NCBI GenBank assembly: GCA_037074705.1
Contig: CM073591.1
Span: forward strand, 7,439,587-7,503,586
From: Zhengitettix transpicula
Taxonomy: Eukaryota; Arthropoda; Insecta; Orthoptera; Tetrigidae
DNA: 64,000 nt
Direction of reading: 5' to 3'
Part shown: piece after piece, positions 20,475-32,900 of the stretch
Position numbering within the stretch: the stretch's first letter is position 1
Layout: each line of letters opens with the position of its first letter
Notes under the pieces: generated by a model
What the model was told of the DNA's origin: nothing
Database searches by the model: none
The model's input: only the letters and a program-made list of their open reading frames with translations
Made by a program: the position numbers and the translations under genes

Positions 20475-21988
20475 CGATTATTGTCCACGCAAGCTGCAGT
20501 AAGGAGGTTTGTTTTCAATCCATTAATGACAATGTGGCAACGTTTGTCTAATACACTGACAACCAGAACAGTTCCCACAGCTTTCCACAACGAATAGTTC
20601 CTTTGATGTTCCGAGGGTCTCTCCACTTTCTACATATATTATCCGTTTTAAATCCATTCTACTTCTTGATTTTTCTTCTTGTTTCTGCTTTTTTTTTTAA
20701 AAAAAGCTGTCTTTCCCTTTTGATTTTCTCTCTACTGCGTGTCTCTACCGTCTTACTCGTCAATCCTTCCCACCCTTGCTTCTCAGTCTTCTTGTTTTCA
20801 CTCAGGCAATAGAAAATCCTGATCAAAACTTATAAATAAATAACTTACCATGAAAATGTCAACCTACCACAAAGAAATCATCAATAAAGTACCTGATATT
20901 CTTTTACTAAGTTTCTTACCCAATAAATATTATTCTAAAATATGTCATGAATCATGAAAATGAATACACTGAATAACAATGTATCTGTTAAAAATGTCAA
21001 GAATAAAAAAAAATGAGTTTCATCATACATTCCAAACATCCTATATAAATTGATTGAATAATTTGAGAATTACAGCGTTGGTGTTGTTTTTAAATAGATA
21101 AACAATTTTAATTTTGTAAAAGAAAATCATCATGGACAAAGTTAATATACTGGATAAGTAATGTATAAAATTAATTGTTTAGATTTAGACTGTAATGCTT
21201 GCTATATTGGCCAAAGCGAGTGAGCACTTAAAAGCTGATTAAAGAAAACAAAAACAACAATAAGTATACAGTTGTGTCCGAGCACATTTATCTCCCATAT
21301 CACCAATTTGAATTAAAATCTTGGATGAGGAAAGGAATTAGCCGGCAAGCTTGATGAGTGAAATCCTGCTGCTCATTCGTTCTAATCCTACCGCATTAAA
21401 TGATAAAAATTACACTAATAATTTGAACGCAATTTATGATTCATTATTGTAATAAAGAATTTAAATTACGTGTATCATTTTACTGTTTATTTGTATTTCA
21501 ATTATTCATTCACCTGCACATTATTAACATTGTTCGAACAATAAAAAGACATTTTGTCTACAACCATCATAGGACACAGTCTGTAGCTCTAAATTCTAAT
21601 TTCTAATTTGGCATATACGTACATTCAAAACTGTAAGTCTATATAATTTATATTTTAAAGGAATTTGATTCAAATCTTTATTTTTGCATTACTTTTTGGA
21701 CTATTTTTTGTTCAATTTACATTTCTAATAATTAAATATTAATTTTGTGAATTTAGGTACCCAATTATCTGAAGAAACCCCAAAATTGGGGCCGAAACAT
21801 TGTATTCAAAAAATATTTTGTTTTAATAAGTATTTCTGACATATTCAATGTATTTTATTTATTAAATGATAATTGCCAGATTATATTAAAAACTACTTCA
21901 GCATTGTCAACCAAATTTCTCAACTAGATACAGAAATTTGTACCCTTACAGTATTGTAAAAAATAAAAAATTATGTTGTATTTTCCAG
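20475..21988. other. AT-rich intergenic or upstream sequence
   Basis: A short stretch after the satellite (20,475-20,640) is less AT-rich and open on the minus strand, but it is not recognised. The remainder is AT-rich with no coding signal. It includes the presumed 5' flank or first intron of the four-helix membrane-protein gene. Confidence 0.4.
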
Positions 21989-21995
21989 CATAAGG

Positions 21996-24810
21996 ATGAA
22001 CGGGTGTGGCATTACACTTAGAGCGAACTGCATACTCAGTTCTTGTATCTGTTTGGTGAGTAAATTATCATTTTCTTAATATGTTGTTATTTGTAGACAA
22101 ACTCTCAAGTACATATACTGAAATAATATTTTTTGTAAAATATTGTAATTGATTTTAAAATGATTTACGACAATGTTATTTTACATATGAAATTTTTTTA
22201 TCATTTTCTCCTTTAGTTAACCTTTTTGTTTCGAATTTTAAATTAGTCCTTTCCCACTCCACTCTGTCCTGAACATCATTCTTCATTTATTTTTTTACTC
22301 TCCGTCAAATTTCTCATTGTACAGTCTCTTCTAAGTATTTATTCAATCCATGACAATTTCCTCTTTTTTAATGTTATATATCTTAATATATTTCTCTCCT
22401 CTCGAATTCTTCTTAGTACTTTTCCATTTCTACTTATATCTTACCACATTATATTTTCCGTCTCAGCCATATTTCACAAAATATTGAAAAATTTCTGAGA
22501 AGATCTTTAAAGTAGAAGTACAATTGATATAAATAATGCAGAAAGAAAAAATAATAATATATAACATAGATGAAAGCTGAACCTAATGCCAAGTTAGGTA
22601 ACCAGATAGTATATTTATAATTTAATAATGCCAGTAAATCTGACGTTATAATAGTTTTGTAATAATAAAAATATTTTTTTCGGAACTAAATTGTGGCCGT
22701 ATCCTAGTTACATTTTATTCCTTTAAAGTGATGTTTTGAATGGTTCCCCCACTCTACATCCACACAAAAAATTGTTTTAAAAAAAGACTTAGGATTTTCT
22801 TCTAAATAGTAACAAATATCACATGCCAGTCAATAGCCTATATTTTTTTTTAATATATATGAAAGTAAAAGTCAATATTCAAATGTGAATTTTTCTTGTA
22901 TGTTACAGATTACATCTTTAATAATATTTGTAACTGTTGGTTGTATTGGGGCAGCAGGAGTCTGGGAACGCAATGTACTATATGGTTACTACTGTGAGTA
23001 GCTCTTTTTAATGAGAGATATTTAAATTCATTTGGTTATTAAGACACTTTTGCAATATGAAAAAAATCACATAATAATTGAGGTTGAAATCTGTACATTA
23101 GCTTCAATTTCACTAAATGCCTACTTACATATTTGATTGTAACAATTGTTTTGTAACATTTTGCTTCCTTATTTCAGATTATTCCTCAACAGTTTGGTTT
23201 ATGACAGTATCATTTTTCTTTCTTCAGTTTATTTCAAATCCTATTCTCATAGTAGGGGCAGTTCAGGTAAGGATGTTAAAAATATAATACCTAAAAAAAT
23301 TGGCTATTATTTCACAAAATATTGAAAAATTTCTGAGATCATTAATGTAGAAGTACAATTTTGAAGGATGACAATTTATGTTTACACAATTTAACATGAT
23401 AAATTAAAATTTTCATTTGTTTATTTATTTATTTCAGGAATCTTCTAGTACAATTTTACTGTGGTTATGTTTGCAAAGCATTCATATTACTGTCTTAATA
23501 ATTTTTGTACTATTTTTCTTCGTATACCTACTGATTATCAGTTTCTGGGGCTTGAGTGTTGTAGTTATCCTTCCTGGAATTCTGCTAATAGGTAAATAAG
23601 TCAATTTGCAACTATATTATGAAAACTAAAAGTTTTAACAAAAGTAAATATACTTTCCTTAAATTAATAATAGGCAATAGATACTTTTGTACGTGAGTTT
23701 AGTTCCATGTTTTTTCAGTTTGTCCAATTTTGAAATCTTATGTCTTCGTCCTCAAGGTATTGATATATAATCATTAGTATTTTTACTCAACCTTTTCATG
23801 CCATTTTGAATTATATACAACTATCTGGATGCCTGGTGTTGCACAGGTTTCATAATTAAACTCAGCAGCATCCATAACACATATCTCAATTGTTTTCATG
23901 CTATTTCTGGTAACACCCCTCCACCCCCACTCCTAAGGTGCTCCCCTCAATAGCCATAAGGTATTGAAATTATACACACAAAAACATCTGGAGAAACACT
24001 ATCAATATCACTGAGACCAAGAAATATTTATTCGACAGAAATATCGGCAGTTAGCATTTTGCTTGATGTCATCTGTAATTTCAGGTTTAGCTGCTCAATT
24101 TATATTTATATTTTTGGTTTCAGGGTTCCCTTTCCTTCTGTTTTAACTGACTTATTTTTCTTAACATTTGCTTGTTTACTGAGTTTGTCTCTGTTTTAAC
24201 AGTTCTGTTGTGGGGTTCAATCTATTATAAGGAAGCCAGCGGCCTATGCTTGTTAACTCCTTTTAGCTTGATTATATTTTTGTAGTTTTGTGTCTAAACC
24301 ACAATTTGTTGATTATAATCTCACATAACTCAGATTATTTACTTTTCAAATATTCAATGTTAGGATAAAGTGTTGCCTTAATGTTTGTAATTCCTATTTG
24401 TGTTGTGTATATTGGAATATATATTCTAATGTATCATCATGAGTTACACATAACTATTAACTAAAATCTCCCCACTGATTCAATGTTATATGTTTTTAAG
24501 ATAAGTCCTAGAGATTTAATTTGCATAGTTGACATAAATTAAACTGCAAACAAATCTATAATGTGTTGTATAATAAATTATTCTTTTTTTTTCAGGAATT
24601 GACATAGTTTTTGTGATAACGGCTGGTAGGGCATACAGTGTTTTGAAGAGTGGAGGAAGTCTGATCCCTAGGTCCTTCATCAACAATGTGGAATATGCAC
24701 CCCAGTCAGTCAGGTCCAATATGAATTTTCAGCGCAGCAATAGTTTTGCAGGCCAGCTTAACACCAACAGTCGACAGGACTTGCAGTGGAGAAGGGGAGG
24801 AGGCTATTAA
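21996..24810 (+). CDS. Four-helix (tetraspan) membrane protein, 5 exons
   Basis: Exons 21,996-22,055, 22,909-22,993, 23,178-23,266, 23,438-23,591 and 24,596-24,810 join in phase into 200 codons plus TAA. All internal introns have GT and AG ends. The first coding exon is preceded by an acceptor (TTTTCCAG at 21,981-21,988), so a 5' exon lies upstream and a longer N-terminus cannot be excluded. The protein has four hydrophobic helices: about residues 11-36, 52-76, 84-110 and 115-138 (ISFWGLSVVVILPGILLIG region). It ends in a roughly 60-residue polar tail rich in Ser, Asn and Arg. There is a short N-terminus and a small loop with WERNVLYGYYYYSS. Small arthropod tetraspan families (DUF4728/Pasiflora type) have this layout, but I cannot confirm family membership. 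It would reside in the plasma membrane or vesicles. Polyadenylation may follow the AATAAA near 24,842. A 3'-truncated duplicate lies at 54,436. Confidence 0.8.
23825..24065 (+). mobile_element. Fossil family Z copy in intron 4
   Basis: CTGGATGCCTGGTGTTGCAC, GGTAACACCCCTCCACCCCC, GAGAAACACTATCAATATC and AATATTTATTCGACAGAAAT follow the order of family Z (3,672-4,110) with heavy divergence. It is shared with the duplicate at 54,745-54,985, so it predates the duplication. Confidence 0.5.
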
Positions 24811-25159
24811 AACCATTCATGTCATAAACTGGCCTTTTTTTAAATAAAAAAGAATATATCTATTGTATCATTTTTTGAGTGTTTCAACATTTCTCTGATT
24901 TTATTTTATATTTATTTAACTTTTATAAACTTTATAAAACTAAAGATATATGCTTTTCAACCAACAATAGCAAATTACATATTTTAAAAAACTTTCATGA
25001 ACAATAAAAACAAATTTGATATATATCAGGATGTATTATTTACAAAATCCCAAACTTTATAGTTATTATATTTAAGAATCGTAACCTTAGAATAGGCCCT
25101 AGAACATATTTTGAAAATTAAGCCCCCCAATTAACTTAAGTTTCCTTTTGAAAACATAA

Positions 25160-25760
25160 TAGTTTCTTCTTCTTTGCTTCAAAATTATTATTGAATGTAC
25201 TCAGGACACTATTTATCTGTGGATTTTACTCAATAAGACATTAACGGATGGAAACGCACATTATACTTTTTGTACCTTTTGAGTTCTTGCATCACTGTTA
25301 TTTGCAATAATTATAACTCCATGTGTTTATGAACTGAGTGTTAATGAAATTTTGAAATTCATCTCTCATTAGTCTTATATTTTCCTGAATTTTCAGTAGA
25401 ATTTGTTGCTGAAAAAAAAACACTGGTTTTGATTTCAATTGGTGGCAAACCATGAATAATATAATAAAATGTAATATTAGTAGACCCTGCCAGAGTATCT
25501 CTAATGTTATTTTATGATAAAATTCTGGTATTATCAACAAACTGACTTTTAATTCATCATTTTTCGCAAAGTCACTTATATATATATATAAGAATGTAAG
25601 TAGACCTGAGATAGAACCCTGTGGTACTCCAATCATTATATCACCTGTCTTCACTGAATCAATTCATTATTGTGACTTTTCACTCTCAGCCTGATTAGTA
25701 AGAAGTTAATTTTGAATGACATATTTTGCAATTGCCTAGATTTTCATTTTTTTTAACATT
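25160..25760 (-). mobile_element. Decayed LINE reverse-transcriptase fragment
   Basis: The minus-strand frame contains GVPQGSISGLLTFLYIYISD at about 25,580-25,640. This is the conserved RT block before the catalytic motif of jockey/CR1-type non-LTR retrotransposons. The following 90 residues are open but drift. Upstream it is interrupted by stops. It lies between the tetraspan gene and the first exon of copy A, and it has a counterpart at 55,520-56,060. Confidence 0.65.
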
Positions 25761-26579
25761 AGTGTGACCTACAACTTCTTTTGAGAACTCAGAAAATATT
25801 TCTAGTGTGTATCATCTATTAAATTGCTGTATTATTTGATGTATCTGTGTTGAAACAGATTTTTCCTGTTGAATATCCTTTTCTACATCTAAACTGAGTT
25901 TTGGATATTAAATTAGTTTTAATTAAATATTTAATCAGTTATTGTTCATTGAATTTGGAAGGACGTGTGTTGATAGATACTCATCATCATACTATATGCT
26001 GCCTTTCAAAATGAGCAGAATCACATGATGCATATCTTATTAAATGTACCAGTGAGTAAAGAGCGTTTTTAAGTCCCTTGTCGTCAAAACGTTCCTATGG
26101 TTACTATACAAGGGGAATATAAAAAATTACACCAAATCGCCTTCTCACTCATGTTACCGAATTTTCAGAAATAAATCTTTGCAGTTATATCACACAGTAA
26201 GTATTTTTTCTGTTCAATTACATTTATGTAGAATTGATATTGATGACCAAAAAATTATTATAAACCTACCTACTATTTATTTCACTTGGAATTTACAGCC
26301 ACTCTCTTTCCATTGAATATATTTCTTAACATTTAACTTTAGTTGTTCAAACAGGTTGTGGAACCGATTAAAATTATATACATTACTATATTAGGCCACA
26401 AAATTACCTTCAGCACTTCGATCCAAAACAAATATTTTGTAATTATATTTGCATAAATATATATATGAATTTCATTTAAATAATTAAAATGGTAAATTAA
26501 TGCACATTTAACAACTTGTATATAACTTCTGTGCGTATTTTTCGGCTCATTATTAGAGATTTTACGCTTCGACAATCAG

Positions 26580-26969
26580 CCACAGAGTTTGTGTGTATTT
26601 TAGTCAACAGAGGCCAAAGTATTTAATGCGGGCATATATTTCAAGTCTGATTATTCAGTTTAAATACCTGTACAAGTTATTAAATATCGATTTAGACATT
26701 CGGAATTAATTCAAACGTTGTTGAATAAGTTTTAAATTCCCCAATTAACAACAGTGTGTTATTAACAGGTCAGTTATGGAGGATTGAAGAAACTGTCGAC
26801 TTATACGGTATGAATGCGCGAGATAATTCCAGTCGTCTATTAAGTGTTTATCGAAGATATACTTAACCTTCACGAAAATCACGTGTATATGTTGTCTTTG
26901 GAGCAGACAAGGGCGCGTAAATCCGCATTTATAATCAAATTGTGAAATGTGAAACGTTACATTGACAAC
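26580..26969 (+). promoter_or_regulatory. 5' region of TOPBP1 copy A
   Basis: The 390 bp before the start codon contain GAATGCGCGAGATAATTCC and GCAGACAAGGGCGCGTAAAT, which are slightly richer in CpG than their surroundings. No TATA box is evident, which is usual for a replication or housekeeping gene. The sequence is repeated nearly unchanged before copy C (56,938-57,327) but is absent from copy B, so only A and C have a native promoter. A transcription start cannot be fixed from sequence. Confidence 0.35.
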
Positions 26970-29900
26970 ATGGAATTGGATTTGACAGAATCACAAGACT
27001 CTGTAAATGTATACTTTGTATTGCCCCAAGATTCGTCCCCTGAGGACGTAACATGCGACATGAAAATATGCTTTCAGGTATTTTAGCCGTTATTTGACAA
27101 ATACTGTGTTCAGATACGTGGAATTTTTATTTCCTTATCCTATATTTGTTTTATCTTTTTCCCTCAATTTTCATGATCATCACAAAAGCCAAATTGTCAT
27201 TAAAACCATCATGTTTTCTCCAGACTGCTTAAGAGAGTTAAATAATTGAAAAGGTCGGAGACGAAACTGCAACATTAAAATAAATCATTCTGTCGTCACG
27301 TTCATAAATATGTTATAAAAAAATCTCATTTTAAAACCTCTTTAACAATTTTTTTCTGTCATCTGTTATTAAAATTGGGTCGAAATGAATTCAATGCAAA
27401 TTCTCCACTCGTAATGATACCTAACCCATTTGATTTATTTCATTCTGATTATTATAAAACATTCTTTCCGATTTAATTGATTAATTAATATGTTGTACTT
27501 GCTATTAATTCGAACGGTTCGACCACAGAACAAGGGCATCCCATTTGAACTGCATTTTATAATTAACTTGATCATTTTTGTTGACTGGTTGACAGTTCTT
27601 TATTCTGCTAAATTTCATTCAGTATGTGTCATTAAAAACGGTTTAATAAATTACTTATCTGTGACGTAAATTTAATTTCCTACACTCACCATTGAGTGAA
27701 AGGGTATCCAATTAACTTAAGTTCTCAGCTTTGATTCAAGTTTTACAAAAGTGTGAAATGGTGTCAGTATTTGATATAAATTTAGATGTCACAGCAATAG
27801 TTAAATCTTCTCTGAAATGGTTTGTTCATATTATATTGAAGATTATATACATTTTTTACAGTGCTGTGTGGATCAGGATTTACGTCCTGAATGGTTATCT
27901 GAAGATTGTTGCCTTGAACTGAGTCCTGTGAAAAGAGATGTTTTTGTCTTTGAAAGCTTCAAAGGTGCAGCATATGACTACTTGTGCAAAAGCAAGTGTG
28001 TGTAAGTGATGACAGAAAGTTTTTGGGGCATTCAGTGGAATGCTTTTATTAAGTTTAGTACAACATTTTGGTGTCTCCTCCGTGACTGTGAATTAAGAAT
28101 TATTCCTGTAGCCTGAGTTATTACTCGTTTGAGATTTCTGTAATTAAATGTATAAATCGAATTTTACAATTATCTTTGAATTCCAATTTGAAAAATAAGA
28201 AGTTATATCTGAATATTGGTTCCCCACTTTTAGGATTTAAGCTTGTAATAAATATACATTTTTCCTTGAGCTTAATGTTTTCACTGGTAAACTTATACAC
28301 CATAATTTGTGATATTTAACATAATTCACAAAATTATTCTTATAGTTAGAGTTTAAATGTGAACTTTAAATGCATTTGTATCAATAGTTAAACTTTCTTG
28401 CATGAATATTTTATTTCAGCAGAATTGTGGGACCAAGGTGTGTCATAACTTGTTTATTAGGCGGATTCCCTGTACCAACTGGGCATTCTCCAATATTCAC
28501 AGTTGGAATGAGAGATCTTATTGTAACTACTACTAATGAGGGAACAGGAACCAAGTTCAATCATGCCTCCCAGTGGAAACTTCCCTGTCTCTCCCCAGCA
28601 TGGATAACTGACAGTTTGCAGAAGGGCCATGTGCTGCCATTTGAAAAGTATGTAATCAAGAAGGAAATAAAGTGCTCCACACCAGTGCATGATTTATCCC
28701 GTGAGTATTTACATAAAACACTGAATTTTAACTAAGTGACACGTAATCTTATTAAATATTACAGAACAAACTATAATAAATTCCTAAGCTACTCTATTCC
28801 ACATTTTTTATAGTGTGTAAGATACAGACTTATTTACAGATATGTTCTTTCATTATTTATTGTCATTGATCTGAACTGTTAAGGTGCTATTCCTGTGGTC
28901 ATTGTTAGGTCTTACCAATGTAGGAATTAAAATATATTTTAGGGTCAATTGTCTCACCATTTTTTGTCAATCTGAAAAAGTGTCCATCCCCCAGTCATTC
29001 AGTATATAAGCTATTGACGACTATCTTTGTTACAATTGGTTAGGATTTGTAAGAATAACCTTGAGCAAATTCTTCTTTTTAATGTGTTCATAGAATTGTG
29101 TACCCTGAATACACGTATAAAATATATATATAACATAATATAATATTATTTGTACCCAGCTAGCACGCAGTCAGATCTTTATTCCTGATGAAGGAAGACA
29201 TTTGGATAGGAAAGAGAAACAGTGATGCCTTACCTGAAATCAGTAGTTGGTCCAGTCTGTCATAGGTGGAAATTCAAATTTGTGAGGGCCTGAGCCCCCT
29301 TCATCAGGAAGGAATATCTGAACCTCGTGCCAGCCGGGTATGAATTTCAACTAGTGATTTCAGGTAAGTTGGCATCGATGTGTCTCTTTTGTATCCAAAT
29401 GTGGTATTTAATTTGACCTAGTCACTTCTTCCTCAAGTGTTATATATACCTGCCGAATATTTTCGGTCTTTCCTTCTTCCTTTCATCTCCATGCTTTGAA
29501 CATATGCGTTCTTCAGAGCATATTCACAACCTTTGTCCTATATTTATGTCTTTCCTCACTATCCAATTATCAAATGTGACTTTGTCAGTTAATAATTAAT
29601 ATCCTTAACATTTGGGTTACACTTTAAGAAAAATGTGATGAGGTCAAATCAAATAACACACTTAAGTAGGAAAGGTAGACAGTGAAGCCAATTTGTCTGA
29701 AATCAATCGGTCCAGTCGAGCTGAAGAGTGAAGATATTTAAATTGAAGCTCAGCGTAGCTACTCAGGACAGAAAGACGTTCTTGATAATAAACATTTCCA
29801 ATTTTCAGAGACAAAAGCCACTTCCTTCAGGAGAGAGTACTACATTTCAAGCATGTTTCAATCACAGTTTTAACATACCTTTGGACACCAAGGACTGTAT

Positions 29901-32900
29901 GGGTGATAGATGCAGTTTGAATTTCTCTCTCCTGGCGAAAGGGCTTGTGCCTCCGATAATCTGAAGTGTTTCTTCCTGTCCAACCTGGCGAAACTAGCTT
30001 TCAAAATAATTCTGTCTTTATTTCTACCTCCTGTCCATAGTAATTAACTTGATTATGTTACACCATCCTTAGTTACGTTAATTAAATGGAATTTACTGCC
30101 GCTGAAGTATCCACTTTATTTTGTTTTAGGATTCCTACCAAATTTTTCTACAATAAGTTCAATACAGGGTGAAGTGAATACTACTCATGTCAATGAGACT
30201 GTTATGAATTCAACCACTGCAACTGTGTCTAATTTGTCAATAATTCCAGTAAAGCCTCAGACTCCAGTGAAAAAGTCAGGTATGGTTATAGTTGGTTGTA
30301 CTACATTGTCCCCCATTGTCTGCTAAAATTAACTTTCTGTATTCTTTAAAATTCCTTGTCATATGTATTTTTCTTGTTTGATAAATAATTAACAAACCAT
30401 ATTTATTTTAGGCCCATGCTGTCAGAATTTTTAGACTAGTTAGTGTAGCTCAAATATATTAACAATTCATAATATGAAAAAAAAGAGCAAAATACAGACA
30501 AAAAAAAGTGATTTGAGTTTTGTCAATTGAATTGTGCAGTTGTGTCGTTCTAGACTCTTCTGTTTAGACTCTTCTGTTTTTTAGGTTTCTTAGCACCTGA
30601 AGAAAGGAACAAGGAATCCAGAAACATGTTTTTATATTAGCATTTCTTTTGTCTGTATTTGGCTATTTTTTGTTTAATTAATTTTCAATAACAGACGTAA
30701 ATTTTTAATTTATAATATATTAACTATTATTATAATGTATTAACTTTATTGATACAACTTCCAATACTTTGTTTTCATTTTATGATATTTTAAAGGATTT
30801 TCATCATTTTTCATTACATGAAATTATTTACAAGTTCTATTTTGTGCTACAATTTAATTTCTATTGGAAACATGAATAAGAAAGATAACCAATACAGACA
30901 AAAAAGTGATAATATAAATACCACACAATGTTTCTGGGATCCTTGTCCCTTTCGTCAACTGCAAAGAAAAGTCTAGAGCGACACAACTGCACTTGTCAGT
31001 TGACATAACTCAAAAAGCTTTTTGGACCCCAGATATGTTGTGTGGTATTTGTATTATCACTTTTTTGTCTGAATTGGCTAACTTTCTTATTAATTATTCT
31101 CAATCAGACGTAAATTTTTTCATTTTAATATTGGAAACATTTTTTATGCTTTCAGTTGGCAACAATTATATAGATGTAGTGAACAAACTGGACATCCGTG
31201 ATGCAAAAAGGGCTGGATCCTTTTTGGATGGCTGCAAGGTTGGTTTGATTTGTTTCCAATGATATAGTGAAATATTCCATAATTGATATAAAATACATCT
31301 GTGTTAAAAGTATACTAATTAGACGAATAAGTAGACAAATAACAGATGAAAATAAGTACTAAAGAAATACCACATATGTCTGTGATCTTTATTGGTGTTT
31401 TTAAGTGATTAAAAATAGAGCATTGAGAAGAACCCAACAGCACAATCCAAGTGACAAACTCAAATGTCAAAAGGCTTACATTTTTAATCACCAGATGAAA
31501 GTGTGGTACTTATAAATTATTTTTGACTTTTCTTGCCTGAATATGAAACTTATATAGAAAATAATTTATTACTTCATTATGTCTCCATTGCCTTTCTGCT
31601 ACTAACCTATTGAATGTGCATCTTGCATGTCCATGACAGTGGCATTGTCTTGACCTTAAAGTGGAAAACAAATAAAAGCTTAAATTTGTATGCATATCAA
31701 TACATATTCTATACAATTTTATTAATTTGTTAAATCTACTATTTTCAAATATAATTCTTTTACTTAAGGTATTTTCTTTTAAATGCAGTAAATCTATTAA
31801 AATCGAATCATGTATGGATATAATGGCTTAGTTTTGAAAATATTATTCACAGATTTATCAACAAATGATTCTTTTAATTGCAGCCAGCATCTGAGCTGAA
31901 GCGCCAAATTTTGATCAAGTGTGGAGCTAAGTTTGGTGTAAATAAGGTTAGTTTTCTGATAATTTGTGATTTTAAGCTACTTATTAAATGCAGATGTGTG
32001 TGTGAATTTTGTCACTTCATCAATTCTCATATATTGTCATTTTTTAACTCCAATAAATGAAGTCTGTTCTTGTCAGAAACTTTAATATGAACCTCTTGTA
32101 TAGCCAGAATATCGCCAACATTTCTAGGGTGTCTACTTCTAATGAGAAGGTAGAACAATATGTGCAGGTTGAGGTTAATTCATTTTTCTGTTTAAATTGT
32201 TGTGATAAGACGATTTTATATATTTCAGGGCATGAGTTCACAAGGTGGAGAACAATATGTTCCAGAAGTTGACAGTGATAAAGACACAGTAACTGATGAT
32301 TTGCAACACAAGGTAAATTTTAGTTTTATTTGAGAAAAAATTAAATATAATTTCTAACTTCATTCAACTACGTACATTAACTATTTGTTTTGACAATGCC
32401 ACATCCCATATGGATGTATACATTCCTTGGCTAGCTGGCACATAGTAGTAGGATGTACCTTTTTTCTCCTGATAAAGGAGGCTAATGCCTCAGAACATTT
32501 GAAGAACTTCCTCGTGTTCTGAATAGTGACACCAAGATTCCATTTCAGGTAAGCCCCCATCTTTTTCTCTTTAAAATAATTATATATAAAAACAATTTGT
32601 ATGGAAAGGAAAGAGAGATAAGTGGTGGCTTGCCTGTAATTTAAGTTCAGTGCCACCGTGCAGGACAGGAGGAAATTTTTCATATGCATTATCCTCCTTT
32701 CTCAGGAGATTAATTGTCCCATGTGCTGGCTGGCCACAGAATGAACTAAGGAAGATGTGATATTGTCAAATTAATTATTTATTTGGACCAGAAAGAGAAA
32801 TGGAGAACAGCTGTCTTACCTTAAATTGAAAATATGGGTTGTGTGACTTTAATAAGGAGCATGTTAAATTTTCAAGGGCCTAAGCCCCCTTCCTCAGGAT

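Noticed and set aside
1..20475. tRNA genes or tRNA-derived SINEs
   Set aside because: I found no convincing A-box/B-box pair or cloverleaf in the repeat-rich part on either strand. A covariance-model scan would be needed to exclude them.
29728..29964. 78-residue ORF present in all three copies (also 47,170-47,406 and 61,717-61,953)
   Set aside because: It is made of M3 repeat sequence. The conservation reflects recent duplication rather than selection.
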